From contig CM049322.1 of the NCBI GenBank assembly GCA_026874595.1, positions 2,963,900-3,027,899 of the forward strand: 64,000 nucleotides of DNA. The letters run 5' to 3'. Below are positions 12,164-24,200 of this stretch, piece by piece (position 1 is the stretch's first letter; every line of letters begins with the position of its first letter). Under the pieces are notes generated by a model. The model worked only from the letters and a program-made list of their open reading frames with translations, searched no databases and was not told the origin of the DNA. The position numbers and the translations under genes were made by a program. The stretch comes from Sipunculus nudus. Lineage: Eukaryota; Annelida; Sipuncula; Golfingiida; Sipunculidae.

Positions 12164-13125
12164 GTAATCACAAGTTTTCAAATTTATATACTTCACGAAA
12201 TTTTTATTGCATGTAAAAACTGGAAGCAACTGTTGAATATATGCCTTCTTCACAGTGGTAAGACAGTCCAGTGGCAAGGTGCACTAAGTTTGTAAATAGA
12301 TAAAATGTTCATTTAAACTATTCACAATGAAGATATTTAAAATTTGTCTTGGCAGGTGATTTCATGATTTCTTTTGAATTCCTTTTGAAACTGTGAGCTG
12401 CCAATACTATACTCACAGCTTTCAGTAAGCATTTATATCTGATATTCAGCCAACAAATTATTAGGGCCCTGCTTGAATAAGCAATATAATAATCACCTTG
12501 TGCATATCAATCCATGCACAAATTGGTTTCTGGATGAAACTTACATCTTCAAAAAAATTTTACAAATTTTTTATCCCAAACCTTCTATCTTCCATATTTG
12601 GCTAACCCTGTCCAAAGTTTATCACATTTGTTGATTTTAAGGTCACCAGGTCAGAAGTCAAGGTCTCTAGACAAACTTTTTAAAAAGCTAGTGAACTTGA
12701 CAAAACCAGGGTTGTTTGTTTTAACTCATTTTATTTAAATCATTGATTAAAATCATGATTAAAATCAGCCCAAAAAATCATGATTATCAAAAAATCATTT
12801 TATATTTAGAGAGAACAAATATAAGTTGCAAAAATGTAAAAAATTCATTGTATGACAAAAATGATCTCTTCCAGGTACTTGAAATAGACCATTTAATTTA
12901 TATACTATGCTTACTTGCTTGAGTCACAGATGACAGGTTTTTACAACTCTGGAGCCGCCTGGGTACCCATTTCAGTAGTTTATAAACACTTACATAACAG
13001 CAGTTGCTTCAACAGTGCATAAATCACTACAGTTCCTACTGATCAGGTTTTACAAAAGTCATTATTTGAACAAAAATTAAAAAATTGATCAATCTTGATT
13101 TAATCAGAATTTTAAAATTTGCATA
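12164..13125. other. SAM-HECT intron 2, proximal part
   Basis: There is no coding sequence. Near 12725-12800 an AT-rich ATCATGATT-containing segment resembles the reverse complement of 15480-15530, so 12.7-15.54 kb could be an old inverted-ended element, with the MITE and family-2 copy nested in it. Confidence 0.35.
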
Positions 13126-13127
13126 TA

Positions 13128-13776
13128 CAGTAGAACGCCTGCATTACGGTCACCATCGGGACTGGATGAAAGTGGCCTTAATACAGGAGTGGCCGTTATA
13201 CAGGACACCAGGATAGGAGGGTTAAAATGTAACACAAAACCAAGTTCAAATCTCTATTACAATCAATAAAATAAACGTATAAACAGAGTATTAGTATATT
13301 TACTGTCATCAATAAAAAAATAAAATATTTACAATCACGTCAACCCTATTTATAACAATTACCAACAATATATAAAAATACAGTGTTTGTTATTAAATTA
13401 CAGATTGTATATCCATAATATTTGTACAATTTTACTATTACTATTGTGCATAGTACGACGCTGGCTACGTGTCAAACAACTCAGTCACCGTAGAGTGGCT
13501 CTCATTAACAGAAAGGAATATGTGAGAGCGCACATTTGTGTAATGATATTGTGGTCAGAAGTGGCCGCTCGATTTGTTGAGCCCCTGACTGTAACTGAGG
13601 TGTTTCCCGGCCTGTGGGACCGAGAGACCTGGCCGTAATATGGAATAGAGGAGTGACTGTAATTGACAACAAAATGATAATGTAATATAACGGTCGAAAA
13701 TTCAGGACCGGAAAATCTGACCGTTATAGACGTATTGACCATTATTGAGTCGTGGCCGTTTGCAGGCGTTCTACTG
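13128..13776. mobile_element. 649-bp pogo/Tc1-like MITE with TA duplication
   Basis: The ends are CAGTAGAACGCCTGCA and its exact reverse complement, flanked on both sides by TA (13126-13127 and 13777-13778; TATA also matches). CAGTAGAAC-type termini with a TA duplication are typical of pogo/Tigger-related elements. The interior is non-coding; the two small open frames in it overlap on opposite strands and look like chance. It lies in intron 2 of the SAM-HECT gene, inside the giant transposon. Confidence 0.85.
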
Positions 13777-13980
13777 TATAATGCTGTAAATGATGATTGA
13801 TACTGTAGCTCCCAGTGATTGAGTTGAAAGGGTATGCTCTACATTTAGATTCATTCACACTCAAAATTTAGGAACAAGTTAGACACGGAAAAGCTGAGAA
13901 AATTATAAACACAATTTCATGAACAAAATGTGCACTTGTAAAAGCTTAGTTGATTTAGACCACATCAGAATTTAAGGTAA

Positions 13981-15375
13981 TTGTATCCGCCAAAATGAAG
14001 TTTTGGGGCTACTATGTTTTTGACCGGGTTCCGCCGCCGCCGCGTTCGATTCCGGAGAAATCCTCTGAGACTACTGGACAATTTTTTCTGAAACTTACAA
14101 CAATTATCGGGTCACATGTGAACTGGTGCCTAACCAAATGGCCTTGACCTCTGACCTTTCCTCTCTGCCCAGCGTCCGTTTGTGCGTCTCTTTCCACACA
14201 TAAATCCACATATCTCGGGAACCGTTTGACTGATCAGGAAAAAAATTTGTACAAATGTAGCCCTTGGATAGCTTAATAACATGCACAAAAATGGTGGCGC
14301 CACCTGCAACCATGTTTGCACAGTGTCCATCTGTTCATCTGCCTTGGGTTAAAATCACTCATATCTCTGCAGTGGTCTGACTAATTCACCTGAAATTAGG
14401 CATGCGTATGCATCCTAGATAGCTTTCTTGATTTTATGACAGGTGGCACCACCTACATTCACGTTCACACTGCAGAAATCCAAGCTCATATCTCAGGAAC
14501 CGTTTGACCAATCAGAAAAAAAAAAAATTACACAAATGTAGCTCTTGGAAAGCTTTATAATGTACACAAAAATGGTGGCGCCACCTGCAGCCATTTTTGC
14601 ACAGCGTCCATCTGTTTGTCTGCCTTGGGTTAAAATCACTCATTTCTCTGCAGTGGTTTGACTAAATTACCTGAAACGTGGCATGCGTATACATCCGGCA
14701 TAGCTTTCTTGATTTTATGACAGGTGGTGCCACCTACATTCACTTTCATGCTGTAGACATCCATGCTTATATCTCCGGACTCTTCGACCAATCAGGCAAA
14801 AATTTTTACGCAAATGTAGCACTTGGATAGCTTTATAACATACACAAAAATGGTGGCGCCACCTGCAGCCATTTTTGCACAGCATCCATCTGTTTGTCTG
14901 CCTTGGGTTAAAATCACTTATACCTCTGCAGTGGTTTGACCAAATTACCTGTAATTTGGCATGTGTATACATCCTGGATAGCTTTCTTGATTTTATGACA
15001 GGTGGCGCCAGCTTCATTCACGTTCATGCTGCAGACATTAATGCTTATATCACTGAACTTGTTTGTCCAATCAGGAAAAAAAATTTACACAAAGTTAGCC
15101 CTTGGATAGCTTTATAACATACATAAAAATTGTGGCGCCACCTGCAGCCATTTTTGCACAGCGTTCATCTGTTTGTCTGCTGTGGGATAAAATCACTCAT
15201 ATCTCTGCAGTGGTTTAACTTTTCCACCTGAAATTTTGCATGTGTATACATCTTGGATAGTGTTTTTGTCCAAATAACAGGTGGCGCCACCTTCAATCAT
15301 GTTTACATTGCAGACATCCATTCTAATATGTAACACCTGTAACTCTATTTCCCTTTGCCACTCAACCCATGCCTC
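13981..15375 (+). repeat. Hairpin-headed repeat family 2, forward copy with about 280-bp units
   Basis: It begins with a hairpin (GTATCCGCCAAAA, loop, GTTTTGGGGCTAC), then CCGCCGCCGCCG. Four units of about 279 bp follow (the TCTGCAGTGG landmark recurs near 14369, 14648, 14927 and 15206). Each unit contains two GGTGGCGCCACC-type palindromes. It ends with CACTCAACCCATGCCTCAT. The copy is nested in the giant element and is non-coding. Confidence 0.75.
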
Positions 15376-15850
15376 ATATTATACAGTTTAAATATTTGAT
15401 TCATTTTCAAATGGATTTAAAAGGAAACATTTGAGTCAGTCTAAAAAATATCATAAAAATCTATTTAAATTAAATAAATCTGATTTAGATTTTTGATTTA
15501 TTTAAAAAAAATCATGATTTTTATCAACCTGACCAATAGGAGAAGAATACTTTTGTGTTACAAGTCTGCAAGGTAAAAGGTCAAGGTCACACAACCTGCT
15601 TCTTGAAAAAAAAACCCTGCATTTTAAGAAAAGTTTCATCCCAAACCTTTCTGATTTCATTTATGATTCACCTTACAATAGCTGAAGAACCATATTGATT
15701 TCAATATAACCAGATCAAAGGTCAAGGTAATAGGACTATTGTACTGATTTACATGATGACCAGGCTTGCAGATTAATACATCAAATGTGATTAATGCGAC
15801 TGTTGCTAGGGAACTGAATGAAACATTGTTCCAAATGCTATTTGTGAATA
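15376..15850. other. Intron sequence, AT-rich, no gene
   Basis: The ATCATGATTTTTATCAACC segment near 15512-15530 mirrors 12.7 kb. Nothing else is recognised. Confidence 0.4.
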
Positions 15851-16660
15851 TTGCTCATATCTCATGAGTGCCTGGTTCAATGTAGTGGTCTAAAAGTTGC
15901 ATGTCTATTCAACTTGGATACCTCCATCTCGTACAAAAAATTGGTGGTGATATCTGCAATCATTTTTGTGTGGTGTCCATCTGTATGTTTGCTTTGGAAG
16001 AAAATTGCTCATATCTCAGGAGTTGATCAATGTATTGGTCTGAAATTTGGCATGTCAATCCATCTTAGAGAGTAATCTCTAAGACCAGACAGTTTTCACC
16101 ACCAACTTTCCTGTTTTCATAGAATAAATTAATGCCCTTTTCTCAGGATCAGTTTGTTATATTTGACTGAAATTGTGCATGCCCATAGGTCTTGAATACC
16201 TACATCTCTTAATAAAAGACTGGTGGTTCCATCTGCAACCGTTCTTGTGTGGCATTCATTTGTGTGTTATCCTTGGGTGAAAATTGCTCATATCAATATT
16301 GGTTAAATTTATTGGTCTGCAATTTGGCATGTCCATCCATCTTGGAGAGTAATCTCTTAGACCAGACAGGTGGCGCCACCTACCTTCCTGTTTTCGTAGA
16401 ATAAATGAATGCCCTCTCCTCAGAAGAAGTTTGCTGTATTGACCTGAAAGAGTGCATGTTCATAGATCTTGGACACCAGTCCACATCGTGTATTCAAGAT
16501 TGGTGGCACCATCTGCATTTGTTTTTTTGCATGATGTCTATCCTTCATATCTCAGGAGTGGATTAATGTGTTTGCCTGAAATTTTGCATGTTTATCAATC
16601 TTGGATAGCTTTGTTGCACCCCCTGCTGTTCCGGTTTTATAGAATATACTGATGTACTTT
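15851..16660 (+). repeat. Diverged GGTGGCGCCACC-type units
   Basis: Repeating units carry 'CATATCTCAGGAGT', 'TTGGCATGTC-ATCCATCTTGGA' and a GGTGGCGCCACC or variant palindrome (for example near 16370). They are close to the 56.94-58.08 kb copy. No coding sequence. Confidence 0.6.
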
Positions 16661-16661
16661 T

Positions 16662-17676
16662 TTAGCCCTCAGCCCTTAGGCTGATGGGCTATTGTCGTCA
16701 CCCAAGCTGTCCGTCCATCCGTCCGTCCGTCCGGCGTCCGTTAACTTTTACCTTGTGAGCGGGATATCTTGAAAAGGATTCACCGTCAGAATTTTATTTC
16801 CTCGGTAAAGATGTATATCGACAAAATCTCGGTCAAGTTTGAAGATGGGTGACCTTGACCTATTTTTCTACAATTTAGAGCTGATTATAGAAAAACGCTT
16901 AGATGCTTATTACTCAGTAACCATTTGGTGGATTTTCACAAAACTTACTATGATTATTGGGACTGATAATCTAAACCTGCTACACAAGTTTGGTGGCGCC
17001 ACCTACAATTTCTGATTTTTAATGAATTTTTATCGAATTTTTCAACTTTGGGCTTGTGAGCGGAATATCTCTAAAAGGTTTCACCGTAGGAATTTTATTT
17101 TTCCGGTGAAGATGTATATTGACAAAATCTCAGTCAAGTTCGAAGATGGGTGACCTTGACCTATTTTTCTACGTTTTAGAGCTGATTATAGAAAAAACAT
17201 TTAGAAGCTTATTTCTCAGGAACCATTGGGTGGATTTTCACAATACTTACTATGATCATAGGGACTGATGGTCTGTAACTGCTGCACAAGTTTGGGGGCG
17301 CCACCTGCAATTTCTAATTTTTAATGAATTTTTCTTGGATTTTTTAATTTTGGCCTTGTGAGCAGGATATCTTTAAAAGGGTTCACAATAGGAATTTTAT
17401 TTCTTTGGTGAAGATGCATATCAACAAAATCTCGGTCAAGTTCGAAGATGGGTGACCTTGACCTGCTTTTAAAGGTCACAGAGCTTATAATAGAATAAAA
17501 CTTAGAAGCTTATTTTCAGTAAGCATTTGATGGATTGTTATGAGTCATGGTACATACCTCTCCATTTTAAATTTATAACTGAGACATGTACAGATATATA
17601 ACCATGTGAGAACAGATATTTAGTACTTGTCACTCTTACCACCTCTAAACACTGTTCTTTTGGCTGAGGGCTTTTG
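16662..17676 (+). repeat. Hairpin-headed repeat family 3 (about 1 kb, three internal units)
   Basis: It starts with the hairpin AGCCCTCAGCC-CTTA-GGCTGATGGGCT, continues with a GTCCGTCCGTCC run, and ends near 17660 with GGCTGAGGGC, which is complementary to the head. Three internal units of about 300 bp start near 16752, 17050 and 17354 (CTTGTGAGCGGGATATCTT). Two carry a clear GGCGCCACC palindrome. It is non-coding. Confidence 0.7.
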
Positions 17677-19467
17677 TCAGCTTCTGCTGATATTCTAGTT
17701 TTCTCTAGTGGATTAGTGTCTCAGTCTGAAATTTTGCATGGTGTATCCATCTATAGATCTGTTTTTGGTGAAAATTGCACATATACTAGGAGTTTAGTTG
17801 GCATCACTGATGCCACAAATTGGGGTTATGTCATGTCAGGAACACTCAGTGCCTTACGTTACCCATACCTCAATAATTTTGAGATACACATCTTGTATTC
17901 TAGATGCCCCTGAAATTGGAGGAGTTTAAAAACTTATTACCTTTATTTTCATATACAAATCAGCCAAAATAGGAAAGTTTTGTGAACCGCATAACTTTTG
18001 AAGTTTTAAGTATTTTGTTCTCAAAATTGATACTCGAACTGTTTCAACCAAACTTCTGGCTAGGGTCTTCAAGGTCAAATCAGCTGAATTATGGTTCACC
18101 ATGTATGGGATGTCTTGTGAACATGATTACTGTGGATATATTGCCTATGTTTTCCTCAAATTTTGCACACCTGCTCTTTCCACAGATGGTTTTGGAAACC
18201 TCAGACACACGAATTGTCTCTTTCATATTCTTGCAGGATTTTGACCTTGATCTTCAAGGTGAAATATGTAGAAATCTAGAATTGTGAACCCTGTAACATT
18301 TAAAATGCTAATGATTTTCCCATTAAATTTCTCACATAAGTTGTTTCCACAGTTTGTTTGAAAGATTTTGAAAAGGAAAAATCTAGTGACGTTGACCTTG
18401 ATCAACACAAAATTATGGTTCATCATCATTTGCATTTTTTTGTGAACATGATAGCTTATTTTATAACTTTCTGAATATTTTATCATCACATTTTATTCAC
18501 AAAATGTTGACCTGATGACCTTATTCTTCTCCTGCTCAACTTATAAACAAGTCATTATTGGATTCAGTTTGCACTTATGTGTGCCTTATGACTAAAGGAG
18601 GAACCCTGTCAACTTTGGTGTCAAGAGGTGAATGATGAATATGCATGGGAAGTTGTTTAAATAGATATAGTTCAGATGTGGATGTTAAGTTAAAATGCAA
18701 TACTTGTCAGCTGAGCCTCATGATCCATGGTTTTCTCATCTCGATATTGATCTCAGATAGCTTCATTATTGAATAACACCAATGGTGCTATCTAAAACTT
18801 TCTTTCTTTGTCTGAACATTTACTGATCATAGGACACAGGCAAGTATCAGTCATGTCACAGCATTAGCTCCAGTTTAGCCTGCCACACTGCAATTGTACA
18901 TTTTTTCTTTGGACGATCAAGAAATTGTGTTTTAACCAGACAGGTATATTTCTGTCATCCCACAGATTGTGATCAAAATTGACACAAAGTGCCTAGCTCA
19001 TCATGTCATAGGTCATCTTTGTCAGCTGAGCATCATATTCCATAGGCAACTTAAACTTGATAAAAAAAAACTTTGACTGCTCATGATTACTTATTCTGTT
19101 GTAGAAACTTAATTGGTACCCACAAATATGCATCATACTTTATGGTTTTTCCTTCTTCCAGTATCATCTGTAATGGAATTTACATAGTTCAATTACCCTG
19201 AAATACATTGAACTTAATGCAGTAACAAATCATTAAATTGATGAATATAAAAAAGCCAGTTTTAAAAAAATTAAAAAAAAAGTAAAATGATCCAAATCTC
19301 AGTACTTTATATGATAAATGTTATTTCATGAATGTTTAATACAAATTTAATATCTTCAACAATGTACTTTGTATTTATTTATTTTTTCAGCATATATATA
19401 CTATTTCTCATTGCCCAGATTTTATTTTTCTAGATCAGGGAAAGTAAATTATATTTTGTTGTTCCAG
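17677..19467. other. SAM-HECT intron 2, distal part, no gene
   Basis: The sequence is AT-rich. A diverged family-1 tail (TCAGCTGAGCCTCATGATCCATGG) lies near 18709-18732. No open frame resembles a known protein. The intron ends with a GTTGTTCCAG acceptor at 19467. Confidence 0.5.
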
Positions 19468-19619
19468 GAGCAGATATACTGATTGGAAAGAAAATAACTG
19501 TTCGACTGGTTGAATCCAACAAGGAATTCACAAGGACCCCAGTGGCACATGTTTGTGGGTGTGTTCTGGAAATCCCAAAGTCTTATTCATCCTTTGTTGA
19601 GTTACATTCCTGTAAATGA
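19468..19619 (+). CDS. SAM-HECT gene, terminal exon 3 with catalytic-cysteine motif
   Basis: After a TTGTTCCAG acceptor, the exon completes codon 625 (Gly) and reads ADILIGKKITVRLVE...RTPVAHVCGCVLEIPKSYSSF. This is the conserved end of HECT domains, with Cys654 in the thioester-cysteine position. The frame stops with TGA at 19617-19619. The +1 frame from about 19600 to 19698 (NELKSKFKIVISL...MCFLDNL) looks more like the expected terminal helix, so a one-base indel probably lies near 19600-19616. No clear poly(A) signal was found downstream. Confidence 0.75.
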
Positions 19620-19859
19620 GTTGAAAAGTAAATTTAAAATAGTAATTTCTTTATGTGGTGAAATGTGCTTTTTAGATAATCTGAAAATAGACGATTGACA
19701 AAGAAGCTTTCTTCTTTATGTAAATCCCTCTCCTTAGAAATATACTTGAGCACTTTCATGCTACCAAGCCTCAGGGCCCTGTAGATGCTTGTGGTAAAAT
19801 TTGGATGGAATCCATGTTTCTAGATTCCTACTTTTTAAGTTTGAGTAGATAAGTCCAAT

Positions 19860-20910
19860 GCATGTAAGAGGCCATTTAGAAGACCATATCAGTGATGTTT
19901 AATACAGTGAGTTGATGCATTTTATAACTCTTAGATAAATCCTGGCCCTTTTGAAGACCATGTCAGTTATTTGACACATGACGGTCATTTAGAGTTGATG
20001 CATAGCATGCCTCTTAGATAAAACATGGCTCGTTTGAAGACCTTTTCGGTCATTTTACACATGATGGTCATTTAGAGTAAATGCATTTTATGCCCCTTAG
20101 AAGAACCATGGCCCATTTGAAGACCTTGTAAGTTATTATACACATTATGGTCATGTAGACAATGCATTTTATGCTTGTAAGATAAACCATGGCTCTTTTA
20201 AAGACCATGTCAGTCAATTACACATTATGGTCATTTAGAGTTGATGCATTTTATGCCTCTTAGATAAAACATGGCCATTTGAAGACCTTGTCAGTCATTT
20301 TGCACATTATTGTCATTTAGAATTGATGAATTTCATGCCTCTGATAAACCATGGCCCTTTTAAAGACCATGTCAGTCAATATACACATGATGCATTTAAT
20401 GCCTGTAAGATAAACCTTGGGCCCTTTTGAAGGCCATGTCAGTCATTTTACACATGACAGTCATTTATAGTTGAAGAATTTAATGCCTGTAAGATAAACC
20501 CTGGCCCTTTTGAAGTCCATGTCAGTCATTTTACACATGACAGTCATTTATAGTTGAAGAATTTAATGCCTGTAAGATTAACCTTGGCCCTTTTGAAGGC
20601 TTTGTCAGTCATTTTACACATGACGGTCAATTAGAGTTGAAGAAATTATAGCTTGTAAGATAAACCATGCCCTTTTGAAGGCCTTGTCAGTCATTTTACT
20701 CATGACAGTAATTAAGAGTTTAAGAATTTAATGCTTGTTAGATAAACCATGGCCCTTTTGAAGGTCTTTTCAGTCATTTTGCACATGATGGTCATTTAGA
20801 GTTGAAGGAAGATAAATCCTGGCCCTTTCAAAGATTGTGTCACTCATTTTTCATGTTACAGTCATTTATTTAATGCATTTCCAAGAGCATGTCAGTCATG
20901 TTTAATACAG
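19860..20910 (+). repeat. Tandem array of about 83-bp units (about 12 copies)
   Basis: The units share 'GATAAACCATGGCCCTTTTG', 'AGACCATGTCAGTCATTTTA' and 'GGTCATTTAGAGTTGATGCA', and are diverged and indel-rich. The array lies between the convergent gene ends of the transposon and is non-coding. Confidence 0.8.
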
Positions 20911-21089
20911 GGATGTCTGTCTAGCATTGATGCATTTCCTGCATGTAAGAGAAAATGTGGAAAATATTTCAAATGTAAATACAGGGTCGGGCCATGGTCG
21001 AGTTTATGGAGGACACATGTCTAATGTAACCAGTTGCCTTAACAGAGTTCATGTGATTCATGTTTAATACATGGCTGGTCATTATTGAT

Positions 21090-22090
21090 ATTATTGAGTG
21101 TATGTTAGTTAGGGAGACCATATCATTAATGTCTGATGCAGGCATTGGCCTTTTTTGAGTTGAGACATGTATACATGTTAGATAAGACATGGTCACTTTG
21201 AAGACCATGTCATTAATTTTTAATACAAAGATTTGTCTATGCTTGACTTTATAAATTGCTAGAATGTTAGTGCCCTTTGCAAGATTAATACCACTGCCAT
21301 TCTTGTTCACAAGTAATTTAGACAGAAGCCTTTAATCATTTTGAGTTTTTGCAGTGTATAGGTTTCAAGGAAGACCATTGGCCATTTTAGTTAGCATGTT
21401 TTATTTATTTTGATCTCAGTAATGGGACATTTTGGGTTCATGTGATACATATTTGTATATGAGGGAAAATCATTAGTCTTATTTGTGATTATATGGTTCA
21501 GGCATGTTTATTTCAGAAACTGGTCAAACAAGGTACCAGGTATTTGTTGGGGTGCAACCATTAGAATTTTTCCAGACTGCATGATTCAGTTTACAAACAT
21601 ATGAGTGGATGTTAGTTATTGAGACCATGTCATTCATGTTTGATGCAGGAATTTGCCATGTTTTGAGTTGAGACCTGTATATATGTTAGATAAGACATGG
21701 CCACTTTAAAGACCATGTCATTTATATTTAATGCAGAGATTGGTCCATGCTCGAGTTTTATAGTGCAAGGATTTTTTTAGAGCCCTTTGCAAGATAAATA
21801 CCATTGCCATTCTTGTTCACAAGTAATTCAGATAGTGGCCTTGATCTTTTTTTGAGTTTTTGCATTGTATAGATTTTAAGGAAAACCATTGGCCATTTTA
21901 GATAGCATATTCTATTTATTTTGATTTTAGTAATGGGACATTTTGAGTTTATGTGATACACATTTGTATATGAGAGAAAGGAATTAGTGTTATTTGTGAC
22001 TTTATGGTTTAGGCCTCAATATTTAAAAACTGGTCAAACAAGGTACAAAGTATTTGTTGGAAGCAACCATTAGAATTCTTCCAGACTGCA
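21090..22090 (+). repeat. Two-copy tandem duplication, unit about 500 bp
   Basis: The segments at about 21090-21590 and 21593-22090 are colinear over their length (for example TTAGATAAGACATGG, GCCATTCTTGTTCACAAGTA and TCAAACAAGGTAC occur in both at an offset of about 503 bp). Words shared with the preceding 83-bp array suggest common origin. It is non-coding. Confidence 0.75.
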
Positions 22091-22779
22091 TAATTCAAAT
22101 AACAACCATTATGTAATACCTGTCAATAATTTTTGATTGATTAAAGTGTTTTACCTATGATTAATGTTGTCTTTATTAAGATTAAGATGACTGCTTCTTT
22201 GAGACCATGCCCATTCCCTCTCATTTGATTACTCAACTGTCAGTTGCCATTTTAATTTTAAAGTTGAACATTTCTTTGATCTCAATTGACCCATATTTTT
22301 TTGGGGTAAAATTTATAATATAATTTCTTGGAGTTTATGATTTTGATTCATATCTGACCAAAGTAATCCCCAGTCAAAATATTCTGATTCCAGAAAATTG
22401 AATGCAAGTTCATCAGGACCATTTTTAAATTTCCCCATGTGACCTGCTCCTAGTTACCTTTGCCTTTTTGCAAAATATTTCAGTTTCAGATGCCTTTGTG
22501 CAAAATATTTAATTTTCTGAAACAATGAAATAAACTGAATTGTGCTAGGTTCATTTATATTGGGTATTTATCATATGTTCATTTATCTTAGGTTGCACAA
22601 AATATTAAGTTTTTTCAGCTCAGCTGACAGAAATTCATGAGAGCTGTTGGGAACACTCTTTGTCCGTCGGCTGCCTGGCTATTCTGTCTGTTAATGGGGC
22701 AGAAATTGTAACCACTCTCTAACTTAAAGTCCAGAGTAGTTTTTAAAAAACACTGGTTTGGGTTTGTCTGTTTGTCTAG
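22091..22779. other. Spacer with a diverged family-1 head
   Basis: I see no gene. Near 22615 a CAGCTCAGCTGACAG head is followed by CTCTTTGTCCGTCGG, the start of a family-1-like repeat that runs into the GTCTGTCTGTC-rich array. Confidence 0.5.
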
Positions 22780-23075
22780 CTGTCTGTCCGTCTGTCAGTT
22801 TTTTTTTTTTCGTTTCCATGTGATAACTTTTCTAAATATTATCCAATTTTTTCAAATTTGTGTCAGTGATAGATCTCACCTTGGTTATGATTGGTTTTGA
22901 AGTGTCTGGCTTATCTCTGTCTGTCTTTCTGTCACTTTGTCTGTCTGTCTGTCAGATTTTCATTTCCATGCGATATTTCCTAAATATTATCCTAAATAAT
23001 TTCATTCAAATTTCGGTCAGAGATTACTCTCATGCTAACCTTAGTTTGGATTGGTTTTGAAGTTTCTGGCTTCTC

Positions 23076-23109
<34 letters not shown>

Positions 23110-24200
23110 ACTTTGTCTGTCTGTCAGGTTTTCGATTCCGTGGGATAACTTACATAAATATTATCCCATTTCATTCAAGTTTTAGTCAGTGATTACTCTC
23201 ATGCTAACCTTAGTTTGGATTGGTTTTGGAGTGTCTGGTTTCTCTCTGTCTGTCTGTCACTTTGTCTGTCTGTCTGTCAGGTTTTCGATTCCGTGGGATA
23301 ACTTACATAAATATTATCCCATTTCATTCAAATTTTTGCCAGTGATTGCTCTCATGCTTACCTTGGTTGAGATATTTTTTAAGTGTCCGGATTCTGTCTG
23401 CCTGTCTGTCTGCCACACTGCCTGTCAGTCCGTCAGGTTTTTGTTTCCTTGCAATAACTTTCCTAAATATTATCCTATTTTATCCAAATTTGGGTCAGTG
23501 ATTGCTCTCATGCATTCCTTGGTTGCAATTGGTTTTTGAGTGTCTGCCTCCGTCTGTCTGTCACTTTGTCTGTCTGTCTGTCAGGTTTTCGTTTCCCTGA
23601 GATAACTTTCCTAAATATTATCCAATTTCATTCAAATTTTGGTCAGTGATTCCTCTCTTGCTTACCTTGGTTGGGATTGGTTTTGGAGGGTCTCGCTTCT
23701 GTCTGTCTGTTTGTCAATTTGTCAGTCTGTCTATCACTTTGTCCATCCATCAGGTTTTCATTTCTGTTGGATAACTTTCCTAAATATTATCCGATTTCAT
23801 TCAAATTTTGGTCAGATATTGCTCTCATGCATACCTTGGTTGGGATTAGTTTAGGAGTGTCTGAATTTTGTCTGACTCACTTTGTCTGTCTGTCAGGTTT
23901 TCATTTTCCTGCTGTAAATTTCCTAAATATTATCCAATTAGATTCAAATTTTGTCAGTGATTGCTCTCATGCTTACCTTGGTTTGGTTTTGTTTTAAAGT
24001 GTCTGGCTAATGTCCCTCTGTCTGACTGTCACTTTGCCTGTCTGTCAGTATGTCAGGTTTTGTTTCTGTGGGATAACTTTCCTAAATATTATCCGATTCA
24101 AATTTTGGTCAGTGATTGCGTTCATGCTTACCCTGGTTAGGATTTGTTTTGGAGTGTCTGGCTTCTGTCTGTTTGTCTGTCTGTCACTGTCTGTCGATCC
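22780..24200 (+). repeat. Tandem array of about 150-bp units rich in GTCTGTCTGTC (about 9 copies)
   Basis: The units share 'GGATAACTTTCCTAAATATT', 'ATCCCATTTCATTCAAATTT', 'CAGTGATTGCTCTCATGCTT' and a variable run of GTCTGTC tetramers. Long open frames reading as SVCLSVCLSVCQ come from the tetramer and are not genes. Confidence 0.85.

Larger units (their letters stand above)
7528..19619 (+). pseudogene. SAM- and HECT-domain (E3 ubiquitin ligase-like) cargo gene, broken
   Basis: The gene has three coding exons, 7528-7590, 10354-12163 and 19468-19619, whose splice phases agree (0, then 1). The spliced product would be about 674 codons. Residues 1-60 look like a SAM-type helical domain. The middle is basic, then acidic and serine-rich, with three 26-27-residue repeats (LPLANSTQQ...DPLEVSGSG). 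From about residue 375 the sequence follows the HECT C-lobe pattern (TVDGQRWEAAGKIL, LLKELSTGQLQKFLRFCTG). It ends in PVAHVCGCVLEIP, whose Cys654 sits where the ubiquitin-accepting cysteine lies in HECT enzymes. Codon 419 is TAG (11545-11547) where the EY_ESFY context suggests Trp, and the last exon appears frameshifted after Ser672. It resembles the G2E3-like SAM/HECT proteins expanded in fishes and molluscs. The role in the transposon is unknown. Confidence 0.82.

Noticed and set aside
13387-13742. Two small open frames of 83-85 codons
   Set aside because: They overlap on opposite strands inside the pogo-like MITE and match no transposase motif.
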